Translations under genes and position numbers: made by a program
NCBI RefSeq assembly: GCF_000006565.2
Contig: NC_031469.1
Location: 2,190,583 to 2,254,582, forward strand
Source of the DNA: Toxoplasma gondii ME49
Lineage: Eukaryota; Apicomplexa; Conoidasida; Eucoccidiorida; Sarcocystidae
DNA length: 64,000 nt
Direction of reading: 5' to 3'
The notes under the pieces: generated by a model
Seen by the model: the letters and a program-made list of their open reading frames with translations, nothing else
What the model was told of the DNA's origin: nothing
Database searches by the model: none
In this document: positions 1 to 10,400 of the stretch, in pieces
Position numbering within the stretch: the stretch's first letter is position 1
Layout of the letters: the number at the start of each line of letters is the position of its first letter

Positions 1-746
1 ATCACTGCTTCCCCTCCACATGCGTATTTACATTGACAGGTCGGCTCTGCCGCCCGCTGGAGATGAGACCCATCGCGTAGAGATACCCGCTCTGCTTCCT
101 CGTCACTGTGACGGAAGTGTGAGGCAACGAATCGCCCTGTATCTGCCGTCAAGCGTCACGTTCCTTCTCACCTGCAGGCTCCATTCGGGGGAGAAGCAGA
201 AACTCCCGTGCCCTGCGGAGTAGCCCCAGACGCCGGTAGGAGGGACCCAAGTCCAGGCGCGTCCTCGCAATAATTTTTCTCAGTTTGTTTGTGGATTCCT
301 GCGGAGGCGAGGACAATTGGGCCACTCCGAAACCGTCTCACAACAGGTCTGACCTCGGTTTATGGGCAGATCCCGAACGGCACCTTCCCTCTGCCCCCCT
401 CCACGCACCCACCCTTTGAGTGGGACGCAGACACGAAGCCGAGCACAAACAAGAATTTGAGAAAGCTCGATTCCTCGCTCAGGAGCTCGAGTAAGGCGGA
501 GCCAAGACCAAAACAAACGCTTCCCGGTGCACAAGAAACCACGCAGAGAATCCGATATGAAAGGTACTGATCACCCTCGTTTGCTTCCGAGATTGTATGT
601 CTCCAACATTTTGGAATCATAGCGCTGTCAGACTCCTAATAATGCTCTAGACGTGTTCAGTCATTGTAAGAAGAAAGAAAGATAGAACGACACGAGCCTA
701 CCAGCGTGAACAACCCTGGCTATGGATGCAGGGCGTCGCTCACATT

Positions 747-786
747 CATATATATACATATATATATAGAGAGAGGGAGAGAGAGA
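747..786. repeat. TA / GA microsatellite
   Basis: A run of alternating TA, interrupted once by a C, passes directly into a GA-rich run. It is a compound simple-sequence repeat with no coding role visible. Confidence 0.9.
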
Positions 787-1236
787 TTATCTGCTTCGTA
801 TACGGAGAATCGTGCGCATCCGCATATGATCTGAGTCTTGAACAAGCATGGAGTGTGCAAAGCACACTGTTTGGTATTTTTATGTAGAGGTGCCCCCAGC
901 TTGTTTCTTTAGATGTTGGACTATAATTTATTGGTGCCCTCTGTCTTTCGTAGTTACTCTTGCACCGCGTGTCCGGTGTGCAGCAACTTACATGGACAAT
1001 GACAATGTCGAGCGCGGGGTCTCCAGACGGAAAAATGTAAAAAAAGGGCAAGAAGAAGGTCCGGTTGATGTCCATGATCAGCTGAGCACGCGAGGGCGCA
1101 GACAAAAGAGAAGAATAACCAAGATTTAGACATTTTCACACTGCGAAGAAGCACTTGTATCACCGAAACACAGAAAATACAATCTGTGAATGATAAAGGG
1201 TATGTACAAATCTTTGGCTTAACACGATGTCTTTAC

Positions 1237-1239
<3 letters not shown>

Positions 1240-1269
<30 letters not shown>
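1240..1269. repeat. (TA)n microsatellite
   Basis: About fourteen uninterrupted TA dinucleotides. Such tracts are common in coccidian intergenic DNA and are usually length-polymorphic between strains. Confidence 0.95.
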
Positions 1270-1270
<1 letters not shown>

Positions 1271-1999
1271 AGCCTGATGTCCTTCCAGGGCCTAGTGGGT
1301 TATGGAATGCCGTGCAAATGTGGTCACCGACGTAGCACGCACATCCACACGACAATTACGTGAATATGCGTATCTATGGAAGAGGCAAAACAACAATGTG
1401 GGCTTCTGTCTGGAAGTGCCGCATGCTCACCGGTTCCTTAGGTCGCCTCGAATACACTGACTTGAAGACGACCCGCTCCGGCTGCTGGCAAACTCGACAG
1501 AGCTTCTCATCTCTGTACATGACCGCGAGAGCTAGCTGTATAGGTAAAGCAGATGGGCACGGCAGAGACGAAGCGAAGCGTAGCAGGGGAAGACGGTTGC
1601 ACTATTTAATGGACCGAAACACAAATTAAAGGACCAGCGTAACGGCGAGCGGACAAGAGCCTGCAGGAACGACACAGTCTCTTCGACTCTTGCACCTGTC
1701 GCAGTTCCCTTCTCTTGCGCTTTCTGTGTTGCTTTTGTCTCCTTCCCACAGGGGTAGCCGGGACGGTGTAAAGACTGCGCGAGAGCGACCCGTCGCGTAG
1801 ACCGTCGGCACTCTCTTAGTCCCGGATTGTTCAACGTTACCTTCAGGAGAAAATCGATATATTCGATGGCCTTACACGTTCACACGGGTACAGCGCAGAT
1901 CGAACAAACGGAGGCCAGTACTTCGGATAGGGAACATGCCTCGAAATTTTTGAGGCCAAAAAAATAGTCCTTTATGATGGCTTGACACGACTTTCTCCG

Positions 2000-4450
2000 C
2001 AACTTGGGCTTCGGTGCCCTGCCGACTCCAAATCATTCCAAGCCTTTTCTTACCGGAGTTCCTTCAGGAAGCTCCTGCGCGATCTCGACTTGTAGAAAAA
2101 AGTACGAAACGTTGACAGCAACAGCTGCCTGGCCAGTGCCGAAAGAGGAGGCCTTCTCATTGCGGTCACTTTTCCCGGAAAGCAAGTCCTCCCCCGACAG
2201 ATTCTGGAAGGACGCCTCTGCGAGTTGCAACATCTCGCCCAAGGGACAAATAGAACAGAAAGGAGAGAGCCAGGCGACACACAGCGGGAGAAGAGCCGGG
2301 AGGAGAGAAAAGGACAGGCGAAAACTAGAAGGAGAAGGAAGCGAACGCGAAGAGGCATGTGAAGGGAAAAAGAACAGGGGAACGAAAGCGAACTATTAGG
2401 GAGAGGACTCAGAGAAGGCGAAACACGGTTCAGCCGGTCTTATGACTTTTAAGGACCGGAGAAAAAGAAATCGACGGGGGCGAGGACGCAACCTCAACGA
2501 CGGACACAAGCAGAGACAAACAAAAAGACCAAAGCGAGAAGGGAGATAAAGGGTATAGAGATGTCCAAGAAGCTGTACCCCGGTCTCTCCCGTGTCACCC
2601 AGTACACGGGCACACCTTGTATTTTCCCAGTGTAGTGTGGATCTGAATTCATCGAGAATTGTGGTTTCGTAGAAGAGGCGGTCTTTGTCCTCCAAATAAT
2701 TACGGGTAGCACTCCAGCGTTTTCGTCATCTTCGATCCATCGTGTGCGTACATTGTGGCGTGTCGTAAGCGATGATGAAAGCGGCTTTGACGGAAGACAG
2801 AGCATGGATCATTAATCGAAAAACAAGTGACGGCAATCTCGAGAAGCATACGACGATCTAGGAGACCCAGCGGTCAAAAGGGGAAGCAAAGAAGACGTGG
2901 CTTCTGAGGAGACAAGAAAGAGAAGCTGAGCGTGGGAAGCCGCGCTGAAGCACAGCGGCGATGGAGACAATGAAGCAGATGACAAAGCAGAGGACACAGA
3001 AGAACTAGACCACAAACATCACTGACTGCCATCCAGAAGGGAGAGTCTGGCACACGAGAGGGCAAGAGTAAACGAAGATCTAGGAAGAGGTAATACAGCG
3101 AAAAAGAAATAGGAAGGCGAACTGTTTTCTGCTCCAAATAAGTTTCGTCGATCAGAGAACAGGGCAAAATGGCAGGCGCAACTCGCTGATCACTCCTTGT
3201 TCCACGGGCGCGAGCAGTGAGAGGCGAAAGAACCAACGAGGAATTTGACAAGACAGCGAGAAGAGGAGACGGGAATCTGGGACAGTCGCCACAGAAGGCT
3301 GCTCTTGTGGTGCAAATGCGGAAACGCTGAGTGTCGAAGAGAAGAAGGAGTACGAAGAGGTGTAGAGGAAGCGGAAGCGACGCTGAGCGGGCAGGTGGCG
3401 GGCAATGGAGACGAAGAACAGTGGAAGTAGAAAACAGGGAACGACGAAACTGCAGGGGAGACTCAAGTGACGTGGGTGTCGCACTCAGACGGGGAAGGCC
3501 TGACAACAGAGGAATACCGAATGGTTGAGGGTGTTAATCTTTTTAGAAGGCACCTCGCTGCGATGGTGGATCCGGAAGTTAGAGGAAGGAGAAACAAAAG
3601 GCGTCTGCAGTGGTACCGGCGTTTACGTGCTCCTCGACAAAAGTGAGGCGAAGGGCCAATGTTAATCACATCCCTCTCCTGGCTTATTCACCGTCTGTCC
3701 TACAGATGGAGTCCTCTTCTTCTCTCGTGCCTTCTCTCTCTTCACGCTCGACTTGCCCCCTTTCCTTTCCGTGAGCTCTTTCTTTGTCCCCCATGTCTTC
3801 AGCTCCCTAGCGCCCTAGTAACACCGACTTTCGGGTATTGTCTCACTTGAGGAACGGAGGCTGGAATGTCGTGACGACGAGTCACGCAAAGAAAATGTGT
3901 GAAGAATGGGTTTGTTCAGCGTCAAACAAGGTGAAAGAAATGATGATGCCCGAAGAGATGAAAACGGAAGCGGAGAAAAACGAGCGCTTGCGGCGCCACG
4001 AGACAAGCTAGCGGAAGACAGGCCTTTTCAATACGAAAAAATTGGACGGTTGAGGAAGGAAAGAAAGCAAGAAAGCAGAGAGAGCGGAAAAGACTCAAGT
4101 TTAGACTGTGTGCCGAAAAATTAAAGTTCATGCTCTAGCTCCTCATTCCTACGCCGTCTGTGAGTAAGACGAGAATGGACGGAAGGCCGCTTACAGCTTT
4201 TGGAGAAACAAAGGACGGAGAAAAAAAGAAAAGGGAAGAATTATGCAGTCGCTTTTGCCGAAGCAAAACAAAGCAGGAGCAAGACAAAACAAACGAGATC
4301 AAAATTGCGCTCTACTGCCGGGATAATCCTGGAGGGTCAAGTGTGTCTGGAGAGACCTTGAGACTTCCAAGAGTCGCGGGAGAGACCGTGGGTGAATAAG
4401 AGAAATGGCACAGAGACAAGAGCAATTGCTCGGTAAAAGCTCACTTCTAG
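2000..4450. other. Purine/pyrimidine strand-biased tract, no gene called
   Basis: The plus strand is unusually rich in A and G, with many runs of GAAG and AGAAAA, so the minus strand is correspondingly pyrimidine-rich. The longest frames, such as the minus-strand one at 2874-3506, translate to low-complexity Ser/Leu/Pro/Arg sequence that simply mirrors the base bias. In coccidia, pyrimidine-rich sequence on the sense strand is typical of 5' leaders, so this could be the leader or promoter of a leftward gene. I see no coding exon to prove it. Confidence 0.45.
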
Positions 4451-6218
4451 CTTTCTCCCTTCTCTGTTTAATGCCCAGGTCTTATCTCTGTGACTAGCGA
4501 GAGAAACGCACGTAACCATGTCCGCTGTCTACCCACGGCAGCCCCGCGGGACGGTCCTCGACTCACAACCTAACACATCGACAAAAAAGATGGAACATCT
4601 CTGCCCTCAGCCAGTCACATCTTTCATTCGGAAAGGAACGTTTTATATGGCAATTCTTTCTGGTTGCCATGGCTGTCTAAGACGAAAGTGACCGTTTGTT
4701 TTCTCTTGCCAACCGCGTGTCGCTCTTGTCGCGAACTTGGGCTCCAGCATGTCGAGCTGTTCTCTGCTGGACCTCTTCGTCGCCTCCTTCCCCCCCCTCC
4801 CCACCTCCAAAGAAAAGAGAGTGACAAAGGCAAGCAAGAAAATACATCTGACACCGTTCCATAGCCAAGCGTTTCCAACTGCTTCTTGTAAGCTGACACG
4901 GATGCGTTTCCGGCGTCGAGCGCTTTCGGCTCTGTCGGGGGGTTGTCGCTGGCACAGGTGAACGCGGTGCACCTCAAAACAGAGCTTCGCGTTCCCCTTT
5001 TCTGCACGCTTTTGAAAAGAACAGAACAAAAGATTAACGAAAACGATGATGAGGAGCCCTCCACATATATCAGCGGAACTCTTCTCAAACGTTGTCGCTA
5101 CCTCGCCCGCGACTTTCCGCAGATCGCTCATGCACAATCTACCAGCAAACGTGCGAGAGGCGCCAGCAGTTGACACAAAAATCGGAAGGAACGCAAAGGT
5201 AACTCTGGTAAGATAACTTTTCTTTCCAGACTCAAAGCAAGATTCAATGAAAAAATGATCACCCTGGCAGAAGGACACAAGCGGGGCGAGGTCAGACAGC
5301 ACGTGGTTCTCGTGTCTCGGTTACCCGCGCTTTTCCCGTTGACAGAACCGTCGTATTCCGCTAGCTGTGGTCCTTGGGCTTTAAAGCCTGGCTCACGAGA
5401 CTTGTCACGAAAACGATAGGTAGATCTAGCCAACCAAGGAATGGAAAAATGTAGCTCTTGAAGTGACTTGTTCAAGTTTCCCTTTTTCCAAACCAGAGAG
5501 AGAGAGTCTGCAAAGAGCGAAGAAGGCTAACACTGGCGGCTTCTCTCTTAGAGGAACGATCGTAGGAGTGAAAAAAACGATTCGAGCAGGTTCAATCCTG
5601 TCCTGCTGTCGTGCGGAAAGATGAAGGACAACAGATCTTCTCGATGAAGTGTTAAGTGTATCGCATTGCTGGAAGTACTCTGTAAGCTATGGCATAGAAT
5701 ACGTCATTTAGGAACAGAGACATGTCAGGAGCGGGTGTAATTGAGTTCTCTTAGCAAGGGGGCAACTCAGTTTTCATCCTATTCGTCAGGTACCAACAGC
5801 TTGGTCACCTGGTAGGCACTGTGCCCCGGTAGTATGCGCGAATCGGAATTTGGCTAGAAAGAACTGCTCAGAATTTGTTTGAAAGGGGAGCGACTATACC
5901 TGAGATCAGCTCTCCAGTTCCAGGCAAAACCAAGAGGCTCTAGATCCGAGTGGGAAACGTCAGCGGCGTGTGTAGTGAGGAGGCTCGCAAATGGAAGCAA
6001 ATCAGTTTACTCTTTACCGGTTGGAAATACCATGTACTGAAGACGCAGCGTCACAGATCTTTCACACAAGTGAGGCTCTTTTGACGCAGTGGTCTGTGTG
6101 AGCCATCGAGTCCGCCGACAGTAAAGTGGGGTATTAAGTCGTAGCTGAAGGTAGCAAGCAGATGAAGGCTGAGATGTGTTCTTGCTACCTGGAAACGTGG
6201 GCAGAAAACAAGCATGAT

Positions 6219-6225
6219 TGAGACG
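6219..6225 (+). promoter_or_regulatory. TGAGACG promoter word
   Basis: The heptamer TGAGACG fits WGAGACG, a repeated element described in Toxoplasma promoters. It lies about 1.2 kb upstream of the PRP28 start codon. A single heptamer can occur by chance. Confidence 0.25.
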
Positions 6226-6472
6226 TTTTCTGTGTATGCCCGTCGCAGGGGCGCCACACGAGTTGCAGCCTCTTTCCGCGGTGAAGCGAGAACTGCGAAT
6301 CGACCCCCAGTACAAGAGAGCATCCTAGATCGCTACTCCAGTTCGACGCAGAAACAAAGTGGTTCAGCGTCGCTTTTTTGTCGACCGCGGATGGAGAGAT
6401 CTGCCTTCAAGGGTTGTCTTCAGGTGACCACACCCAGGCGGATACGCACGCGAAGAAAAGCGCAGCAACGCG

Positions 6473-6480
6473 TGCATGCA
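6473..6480. promoter_or_regulatory. TGCATGCA palindrome
   Basis: A perfect TGCATGCA palindrome about 1 kb upstream of the PRP28 start. TGCATGC is a known apicomplexan promoter element linked to ApiAP2 factors. Placement upstream of a gene supports function; the short length limits certainty. Confidence 0.3.
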
Positions 6481-7046
6481 GGGAGACCCCGTGGCGGGTT
6501 CGCGGTGAAGAACGAGGGAAAAAGTCGACAGGACTCACTTTTGACACACAGCTGCACGTTTTTAACACGGTCTCCCGTGTCGAGTTTTCTCCCTCTCAAA
6601 AGACCAAAACCAGATCGTGAAAATCAATCCTTTGGTAGGGCGAATCTCCTTCCAAGGGCTCACAGTTGATATATCTAACGCGATGTGTTCCAGTTGCTGG
6701 CACTGAAATATCCAATCTTGTTCTTAAGAACCCCAGAATTATTTTATTCTCTCCATTTCCATCGACTGCGCGTGTTCACCGAAGAAGTGCGTTGCGCGGG
6801 CCTTCTCGGCTGCCGTGCATCCCTAGCCAGGCGAAAGCAACCCTTTCGTTCATTCACAAAATTCGGTAGAAGAAGTTTTACCTCGAATTTCCTAAAAGGA
6901 GAGAAGCGTGCATCGAGCATATCTTCCTCAATTTTTTCTCGGTCCCCCTGTGCATGTCTCTTGTCTGTCTCCTCCTCCAACGCGCTCTCCCCTGCGTCGG
7001 GACTCAGCCGAGGGCGGCCGCCTCGAATTGTAGTCACTGGGGGGGC

Positions 7047-7098
7047 GATTATTCGGGTCTATAATTTGATCTACTTGATCAATATAGGTCGCGCTACT
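7047..7098 (+). pseudogene. Nuclear mitochondrial insertion, diverged cytochrome b fragment
   Basis: Translated on the plus strand, this piece reads IIRVYNLIYLINIG, resembling the C-terminal helix of apicomplexan cytochrome b (cob). It aligns without gaps to the piece at 20503-20564, with about 45 of 62 bases identical by eye, and that second piece is clearly cob-derived. Toxoplasma nuclear DNA is known to carry many mitochondrial fragments. It lies in the presumed leader or promoter of PRP28, on the same strand. It is too short and diverged to encode anything. Confidence 0.55.
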
Positions 7099-7463
7099 CC
7101 ATCAGCACGTCCATCATACAACCACTTCGTTTTCTCATCAGAGACAGGAGGCGTTTGTGTGCCTTTCCATGTTTCCTCGTCGGAAGCGTTGATCTCTGTT
7201 AGCTCTTCGCTCTCTCTCGTGTCTCAGCGCCAACAGATTTCATCCTCCTGTCTCCGCCGTAGTGCCACATTTCGGCTGCGCCGTCGTCTGGTGAGGACGT
7301 GAGTTGAAATCCGTTTGTCGTGATCACAAACTCGCTTCCCTGTCTCTCTTCTCGTTTCTCCACGGCCTCTCCCTTTCTACGTTCTTCCTTCTGTCGCGTT
7401 CACTTGCCACCGCGCCTCCCTGCTCTGCCGTTTCTCCTCTTTCCTCCATCGCGCCGCAGGAGA
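7099..7463 (+). promoter_or_regulatory. Pyrimidine-rich presumed 5' leader of PRP28
   Basis: The plus strand has many TCTCTC, CTCCT and CGTCTC runs, the usual look of coccidian 5' untranslated leaders. A CGCAG splice-acceptor-like site lies five bases before the PRP28 ATG, so a leader intron is possible. The frame remains open upstream of the ATG to a GTG at 7320 but gains no conserved sequence, so I keep the ATG at 7464. Confidence 0.5.
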
Positions 7464-10400
7464 ATGTCGCCTGAGCTGGGGAGAGAGCACGGGAACGGAG
7501 ACACGGCGGAGGTGTCTCCTGTCTCCGTTTCGGGCTCCGAAGGTGCGGCGGAGCCCGACAACGCGCGGAAGGAATCGCAGCGATCGGCTCCGGAGGCGGG
7601 AAGCCAAGAGGAGGACGACAGAGAAGAAGGTGAAGTTCGCAGCAGCGGCTCTTCAGACGTCGACAACGGCGACAGGGCGGCAGAAGCGCGCGGTGGAGAA
7701 CAAGAGAACGAGGCCACCCGAGGACGGAAGCGGGTGTTGCCTGCAGCCGGAAAAGAGCCACCCTCTGTGCGGAGAGCTGTCGCGGTCTCTGCCCTGCCGG
7801 CGCCTCGCTTCTCGTCCAGACTGCCTCCTTGTCGCCCCACCGCGCCGTCGTCCTCCAAGAAGTTCCCCGATGGCCACGGAGACATCGAAGGCGGCGCTCA
7901 CAGCGGGGCGTCTCATAGGAAGCAGGACGAAGCGAGTGTCGTCGCCGCCGTGTCGTCGCCTCCGCTAGCTTGCGGAGTCACATCCGCACTGCCGAAACGC
8001 ACCTTTTCTTCCTCAACTCTCGATCTGCAGCCGTCGGCAGGCCTTGCGCGTTCGCCGGTTTCTGCGTTGTCTGCGGCGAAGCAGGAGGCTTCGATCTGCC
8101 CGCGCTCCTCCAGATACTCCAGAGAGGAGGAGACCAGGGTCGGGGGTCGACATGTGAGGGACGGGGACAGACGGACGCGAGAGGACGATCGCAGGCGAAC
8201 AGACGATGATAGCAGAGACGGAAGAGACGACCGACGGACGCGAGAGGACGACCGCAGGCGAACAGACGATGATAGCAGAGACGGAAGAGACGACCGACGG
8301 ACGCGAGAGGACGACCGCAGGCGAACAGACGATGATAGCAGAGACGGAAGAGACGACCGACGGACGCGAGAGGACGACCGCAGGCGAACAGACGATGATA
8401 GCAGAAACGGAAGAGACGACAGACGGACGCGAGAGGACGACCGCAGGCATCGCGACGAGGCCCGGACGGAGGGGAGAGAAGACAGACGGGGGCGGGAAAA
8501 CGACCGAAGAGGAAGGGAAGAAGATCGAGTTCGAAGCGACGGAAAAGACGAAGACAGAGAGGGAAGCGGAGGACGAGAAAGAGACAGCCGGAGTGGCAGA
8601 GACGCTGTAGGCACCAAAAGAGGAGACAGCGCGCGACAGACTAAAGAAGACGGAGAGGACGAACAGGACAAATCCCGACCGGCGTCCTGGACCAGGTACG
8701 CAGGAGAAACACAACTCTCTGAAAACCTGAGAAATGCATGTTTCTCGGAAGCGACCATGTAAGCAAGTGCATTGAAAAAGGAGATGTGAAGGCGCTCGCT
8801 TCAGGGTGGTGTTGGTGACAATCGCCAGAGACGAGTCTCTCTGCCACATGAGAAAGGCGTAGGTCAGTTGCCACGATGTGTAGAACGCCACGTACTTGTC
8901 TACCTCGCTCTCGTGCGACGCACATCCAAAGCTATTTAAACGTACACGCGGCACGCGGCGCGGTCGGTCTTTTCCTCTCTGTTCACGTAGGCGAAAAACT
9001 GTCTATGTGGGCTTTCGCCGGTCTATCTTTGGTGTATGCACAGCCCGCTTGGCTGATGTTTCCTGCATGTTGTGTTTCTTCATTTGGGCGGCTTCACCCC
9101 GGCGTGTTTTCCGACTTTGTCCCCTCTGGTTTGCCTCTCTTCTCCAGCGTTTTGAGGGCTCCTGAACGCAATAGTATTCGCTCTCTCGAGGACGTTTTGA
9201 CGAAGCAGAAAACAGAGGAACAACCCACGCGCGTAAGAGAGTAGAACGGAATAGAAAAGTTGGAAACACGACGCGTTGCTTTGTCCGTTTCCACTAAAAT
9301 GCAGCTTGAGGTAGTGGATTTTGTGGGGTTGGATAGGCGAAGAAAACAGCCCAAGTTTGTCATGTATTTTAGCCTGCACGGCCCGCGGCCTGCGGCGATT
9401 TTGTCACAGGTGCGCTTTTCCAATGAAGATTTACAGAGTCAGTGAGGGTGGGTACTGTACGGTGCGCATACAGATAAAAGGTCTGCTATTAATTTAGCAG
9501 CACTATTCAAAGCGTATTCAGCAATTGAGACTTTCAGACGGTTCAAGCATTGAACAGTTGATTGAATAGAGCGGGTTTTGGTAGAAATTATGTAAGTTTG
9601 AGGTAGATCGTCGGCCAACACAGTGTGGGCAGCCTCCAGAGGGGGGCGCAATTTCAGCTGAGAAGACAAAAGAGAGGAAACGACCGAGCAAAACACGATG
9701 AGAAAGTGGAGAGCCAGGCGCACAAAGCAATGGCGATCTCCTGGCAGATAGAAGAGAGGGAGAGTTTTTATGGATTTACTTACTAGTCAACATAATGTGC
9801 GAGAAGCTGCCATTTACGGACGAATTCTCGCTGTTGGTGTGTCGCGCGCAGATCATGTTTTTGACGAAGAAACAGAGAGAGCAGCAACGAGCCGCGGATG
9901 AACGGCGTCAAATGGAAATGGAGAAGAAGAAGGAACGGCAGCTGCTGCAAAACCGAAAGAATTTCCTGATGCAACAAGTAAGGAACAGCTTGTCAGCCGT
10001 GATGGAATCTGACTTTTTCAGAACCATGGTTTGTGTCGTATGCTTCAAAAGACGCGCGTGCGTTCTTCTACCTCGTGCATAGTTTTTTTAGGGATAGCGT
10101 GAGAGGCAAAGTCGCCTGTGCACCTCTCGCTTCACACCCGGTCTGTGTGTGTTGTCGTCGACAGTGGCGAGGATGCGCTTGTTTGTTTCTCTTTTCTGCG
10201 CGACATCTTCCTCGCAGGAAATCGAGAAAGAGCGGGAGATGAAGGAGAAGCTGAAGCAGCGCGAGATGGAGAAAATCAAGGAAGAACAAGAGAGTAGGTC
10301 TCGCAGTTGTTTCAGACGCAACAACGGTCTCTCGCTCTCTCGGTACTTTTGATTCGTCGGTACTCTAAGGATTCTGTGTAGTGTCTAACTCACCACGTCA

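Larger units (their letters stand above)
1..1999. other. Unassigned left flank, no gene recognised
   Basis: Short open frames occur on both strands, but none has a recognisable domain, a convincing codon pattern, or a chain of splice sites that keeps frame. The stretch holds two simple-sequence tracts (listed separately). It may be intergenic, or carry the untranslated end of a gene lying to the left. I cannot support a coding call here. Confidence 0.4.
4451..7046. other. Intergenic region upstream of PRP28, probable promoter
   Basis: No open frame here carries a recognisable domain. The minus-strand frame at 4643-5302 (219 codons) is long, but its translation shows no family signature. The right half contains two words known from coccidian promoters (6219-6225 and 6473-6480), 1.0-1.2 kb before the PRP28 start codon, so this stretch most likely includes the PRP28 promoter. 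Confidence 0.45.

Noticed and set aside
2874..3506. Minus-strand frame of 210 codons
   Set aside because: Composition follows the pyrimidine bias of that strand, with low-complexity Leu/Ser/Pro runs; no domain and no splice context.
4643..5302. Minus-strand frame of 219 codons
   Set aside because: Overlapping frames of similar length exist on both strands and none has a recognisable motif; not enough to call a gene.
6685..7302. Plus-strand frame of 205 codons before PRP28
   Set aside because: No conserved sequence, ends before the PRP28 ATG, and contains the cob fragment; it is best read as leader sequence that happens to be open.
7913..8954. Long minus-strand frames of 281 and 313 codons
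   Set aside because: They lie opposite PRP28 exon 1 and stay open only because the 63-bp repeat is a multiple of three without stops; the translations are low-complexity Ser/Arg/Val.
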